In this document: piece after piece, positions 61,578 through 64,000 of the stretch
How the letters are laid out: each line of letters begins with the position of its first letter
How positions within the stretch are numbered: the stretch's first letter is position 1
Assembly: GCA_021323655.1 (NCBI GenBank)
Contig: JAJPKO010000015.1
Span: 62,001 to 126,000, forward strand
Source: Acidobacteriaceae bacterium
GTDB taxonomy: Bacteria > Acidobacteriota > Terriglobia > Terriglobales > Acidobacteriaceae
Length of the DNA: 64,000 nucleotides
Direction: 5' to 3'
Position numbers and translations under genes: made by a program
The notes under the pieces: model-generated
Database searches by the model: none
What the model was told of the DNA's origin: nothing
What the model saw: only the letters and a program-made list of their open reading frames with translations

Positions 61578-62951
61578 CTATCTTGCCTGTAGCTTCTTTG
61601 CTTCGGCTTCGATACGCACGAAGATCGCCCGTGCTTCCTTGTATCTCTTCTGTGCAGCTGCGCGATTATCGCCTAGATAGCTCGCCCATGGTCCTCCTGG
61701 CGATGTGTTTGTAATCAGACTGTCAATCCATCGCACAAAGAACTCCGCGTCTCGAGCACTGGCGCGCACTGGCTCCTCGTTTACTATTGCAAACACGGCC
61801 CCGGTGTGACTTTGATGCCCGGCCTGCCAGTCCATACGCCGCGCCGCCAGCCAGCCGCTATGCCGAAATGCTGCCGTGCATTCGAGAACAGCTGGCTTCC
61901 CCGGAGTCGCCGAAGCTGTTCGCGACGCGATGACTGTTCCGTTTTGAACAAGCTCAATCGTACCCAGGTCATCGACCATCGATGACCACTCGATCTTCAC
62001 ATGGACCTTTCCGGCTCGTTTTATGTGCACTTCGTCCCCGGGCTGCGCGCTTGAATTAACGGTCATGTTCAGGAATTCACGGTGGGCATTACGGGAGATA
62101 ACGGTACGCCCATGCGCAATGCCATCGATCCATTTCCTGTAGGTGAGTCTGCCGTCTGGGATTCGAACATAGGTGAGCAGGGTGCCCAAGGGTGCACTGT
62201 CGTTACATGAATAATCGGTGCTGGCAACGATTCCCGGACGGAACCCTGTGTTCAGAAGACGATAGTAAGCCTGGATTGCCGAGTCGCCACCACGCACGTC
62301 TTCCGACACAAAAGCTGAGGTACCCAGAGCCGTTTCAATTGGGTACTCGAGGGGGGTGCAGCAGGTGAGTGATTGAGGGATTCCATCAGGCGGAGGATAA
62401 AAACCGTATGGGAGGTACTGCATGTGTGCGAACCCGCCAATTGCGCCCTGCTCCTTTGCCCACGAGAGAATTGGATAGGAATACTCGGCCCAAGGCTGGC
62501 CGCCATGGCTCAGACCCAAAAGCACCAGATGGCCGCCGATTTCCTTGCGCTCGAAAGAGACACCGAGTGGATCATAGTGCCATTCCGCGTCCCAATGAAT
62601 GATGCGACCGCTGGTCGATGTCGGATTGTCCTCGCCGGTGATCTCTTGCAAGTCCTGAGCGGCTTCCCTGATCTCACCGTTTCCGGCGTCCGCCAGAACA
62701 GAGATTACGCTAAGGTCGTTGAACTTCATCATCTCAAGCAGTTGCTGAGACGTGAGCATCTCCTTCGCGTTAGCTCGATCGCAACCGATCCCACGATGGA
62801 CGTGTGCGTCGCCCGCGAACCAGTCAGAGGGTTCGGGACGCCCTGTTTGTGCCTGCGGCAAACAGCAAACGGACAGGCAAACAACTGACACAATAAGCCT
62901 GAAGCAGGAAGAACGACCGAATGACTTTGCTTTGCCTGCACTCATGGTCAT
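61578..62951 (-). CDS. Exported CehA/McbA-family metallohydrolase (PHP-like)
   Basis: A 457-residue protein with a signal peptide (hydrophobic core near residues 17-30, ending LPQAQT). WFAGDAHVHRGIGCDR near 46 is the PHP-type HxH metal motif, GFAHMQYLPYGFYPPPDG near 178 and RPGIVASTDYSCND near 240 supply further ligands, and the C-terminal beta domain begins near AHREFLNMTVNSSA (about 293). The family includes carbaryl hydrolase CehA but most members, common in acidobacteria, have unknown ester, amide or phosphodiester substrates. Two in-frame ATGs (62951, 62945) share GGAG at three or nine bases; either is possible. Confidence 0.8.
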   Translation of the reverse strand: MTMSAGKAKSFGRSSCFRLIVSVVCLSVCCLPQAQTGRPEPSDWFAGDAHVHRGIGCDRANAKEMLTSQQLLEMMKFNDLSVISVLADAGNGEIREAAQDLQEITGEDNPTSTSGRIIHWDAEWHYDPLGVSFERKEIGGHLVLLGLSHGGQPWAEYSYPILSWAKEQGAIGGFAHMQYLPYGFYPPPDGIPQSLTCCTPLEYPIETALGTSAFVSEDVRGGDSAIQAYYRLLNTGFRPGIVASTDYSCNDSAPLGTLLTYVRIPDGRLTYRKWIDGIAHGRTVISRNAHREFLNMTVNSSAQPGDEVHIKRAGKVHVKIEWSSMVDDLGTIELVQNGTVIASRTASATPGKPAVLECTAAFRHSGWLAARRMDWQAGHQSHTGAVFAIVNEEPVRASARDAEFFVRWIDSLITNTSPGGPWASYLGDNRAAAQKRYKEARAIFVRIEAEAKKLQAR

Positions 62952-63236
62952 GCACTCCGATCGGGGCGACTGGTAAATCGCGTGTTCACGGCTACTGAGC
63001 ATGTTGGATTTCTCGGACCTTCAATATTCGGCAACCGTTCACCGTCCTTTTCCTATTTTATTCTAACTAGGTAGTAATATGCGCATTGATGCAATATACT
63101 TTGGCAATATTTTTCTATAAAGAAATAACTTGCTTGACAAAGAGTGACTGACAACCATAACGTTGCAAGTGCACACCGGTCGAATTGATTACCTCGAGGC
63201 TTGGCTCGAGATGATCCGGGAATGGAGGCTGACATA
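62952..63236. promoter_or_regulatory. AT-rich divergent region
   Basis: This 285-base stretch between the CehA-like gene and an exported-protein remnant is much richer in A and T than its surroundings at 63050-63140. TTGACA at 63134-63139 on the plus strand could be a -35 for the remnant; the matching -10 is poor. No repeats were noted. Confidence 0.35.
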
Positions 63237-63613
63237 ATGCTGTCGGACCCTTCGAGTTGCCCGAAGGCAGGCGTCAGCCGTAAGGAGTTCATCACCGGTG
63301 CTGCTGCCTGTTCGCCTATTGGGCTGGGCGGGATCGAAGTCGCGCCCACGCTAAGGCTGATAGCTCATCTGAGTGACCGCGCGTCAATGCCCGGAGACCA
63401 CACAACGTCCGCGTCTATCCGATGCCTCCAGGCGAGCCGCTGTCACATGACTTCACGGTTTCGGCAGGGAATAAATCCGTTCCGGTGTATGTCGCACGGG
63501 TTTGTTCCCCCGCAAGCGCAGAACGGGAAGTTCTCGGCGATTCTTCTCCATGGAATGATCCGGACTGGGGCACCGCATGTGAGCTGCTCCCTTCAGTTAG
63601 TCCGCGTAAGTGA
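63237..63613 (+). pseudogene. Frameshifted remnant of an exported protein
   Basis: ATG 63237 has GGAGG eight bases upstream and opens a Tat-like leader (GVSRKEFITGAAACSPIGLG). The frame stays protein-like to about residue 58 (near 63405). There the sense continues in another frame as NVRVYPMPPGEPLSHDFTVS, then AGNKSVPVYVARV, ending at TGA 63611-63613. Joining the two requires one frameshift near 63405. The second part resembles the N-terminal beta-domain seen in some exported acidobacterial glycan proteins. The gene is both shifted and cut short, so it is dead. Confidence 0.55.
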
Positions 63614-63674
63614 GAGCACTCGGGTTTGTGACCCGCCCCGGACAACTCTGCCGCAGGAGGTTGGAGATTTCGGG

Positions 63675-63704
63675 TTTTGGGTCATTTTGGGTCATTTGGG
63701 TCAG
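63675..63704. repeat. Short tandem repeat of TTTTGGGTCA units
   Basis: The unit TTTTGGGTCA occurs twice in a row and then as TTTGGGTCA, directly between the exported-protein remnant and the transposase-like tail. It may mark an illegitimate junction. Confidence 0.6.
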
Positions 63705-63722
63705 GTGGCAACGAGCAGCAAT

Positions 63723-63800
63723 GTGACTGATGAGGTATGGAAGCGACATATCGAGGAGCAGAAACCTCCGGCGCCAGACGATGACTTCAACATGGTGTAA
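63723..63800 (+). pseudogene. Transposase-like C-terminal tail (IS200/IS605-type resemblance)
   Basis: The last 25 codons of an open frame read VTDEVWKRHIEEQ followed by KPPAPDDDFNMV and TAA. This kind of acidic end after an IEEQ/IENQ helix is what I associate with TnpA proteins of some IS200/IS605-type elements. The rest of the transposase is absent. The identification rests on this short tail only. Confidence 0.35.
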
Positions 63801-63899
63801 TCGGCCACCAGGCCGATCGATCTGGCTACCTGTCCTGCCTGGCCAACTTATTGCGGTCTGGTAAGTGAAACAACAGACAGCCAACACGAGGGATTTTAG
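63801..63899. promoter_or_regulatory. Leader of the last gene
   Basis: GAGGG at 63888-63892 lies seven bases before the ATG at 63900 and is a good ribosome binding site. No promoter boxes are clear. Confidence 0.35.
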
Positions 63900-64000
63900 A
63901 TGCGCGCGTTCTTTTATGCACTGATGGTGCTATCCGCGACCGAGGTTATGGCTTACTCGCCTCCGGTCGAAACTGTCGGCCCACTTACGGTACGCATTGA
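63900..64000 (+). CDS. Exported protein, N-terminal part (cut by window edge)
   Basis: ATG 63900 opens a frame to the window end (33 codons plus two bases): MRAFFYALMVLSATEVMA, a short Sec signal, then YSPPVETVGPLTVRI. GAGGG seven bases upstream supports the start. The mature part is too short to assign; the opening is like that of exported glycan-active or sugar-binding proteins of acidobacteria, an impression only. Confidence 0.6.
   Translation, partial: MRAFFYALMVLSATEVMAYSPPVETVGPLTVRI

Overview
The window looks like a carbohydrate-scavenging accessory region of an Acidobacteriota (Terriglobia-like) soil bacterium. This is inferred from gene content: an Oar-type TonB-dependent receptor with an N-terminal carboxypeptidase-regulatory domain and no SusD partner, many Sec- or Tat-exported glycoside-active enzymes, several Gfo/Idh/MocA oxidoreductases, a DoxX/ApbE pair, IclR and ROK regulators, and a moderately GC-rich coding style. 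No rRNA, tRNA, CRISPR array or intact insertion sequence was found. Both ends cut genes: one at base 1 (minus strand) and one at base 64000 (plus strand).

Left part (1-8.1 kb): a truncated exported protein, a secreted beta-helix (pectate-lyase-like) protein, a gene graveyard (a decayed GH2 hydrolase and a duplicated 3' scrap of a transporter gene), a cysteine-synthase-like PLP enzyme, a DMT/EamA transporter split into two coupled half genes, and a divergent AstE/AspA-type deacylase.

8.1-15.7 kb: one tight minus-strand operon (RraA-like, SMP-30 lactonase, amidohydrolase, MR/MLE dehydratase, SDR, clan-A glycosidase) preceded by an IclR regulator. The set fits release of a sugar and its oxidative, non-phosphorylating breakdown. 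15.9-20.9 kb: a Gfo/Idh enzyme and a Tat-exported sugar-isomerase-like protein, divergent from an MFS transporter across two adjacent perfect palindromes, then a ROK repressor. 21.2-26.5 kb: an APC permease, a GH3 and a GH105 enzyme in series.

26.6-33.3 kb: a minus-strand series of a Tat-exported Gfo/Idh protein, ApbE, DoxX, a neutral-ceramidase-like protein, an NAD epimerase and a DapA-family lyase. It is divergent from the large TonB receptor (33.7-37.2 kb). 37.5-50.1 kb: an amino-sugar locus with a propeller lipoprotein, PIG-L deacetylase, NagA, GH20, mutarotase, SSS symporter, NagB and a 1051-residue heparinase-like lyase. It covers release, uptake and NagA/NagB conversion, but no GlcNAc kinase is visible.

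50.8-63 kb: a DegT-type aminotransferase, a two-domain esterase, a GH20b/GH67N-like exported protein with a cysteine cluster, a second Gfo/Idh paralogue, a sialate O-acetylesterase, a HAD phosphatase and a CehA/McbA metallohydrolase. Between them lie start-less 3' gene remnants, and the right end holds a frameshifted exported-protein remnant and a transposase-like tail. Overall this is a patchwork of small regulated glycan-use modules with many signs of gene decay. Function calls come from recognised motifs and family resemblance only. Start sites were chosen by ribosome binding site and signal-peptide position.
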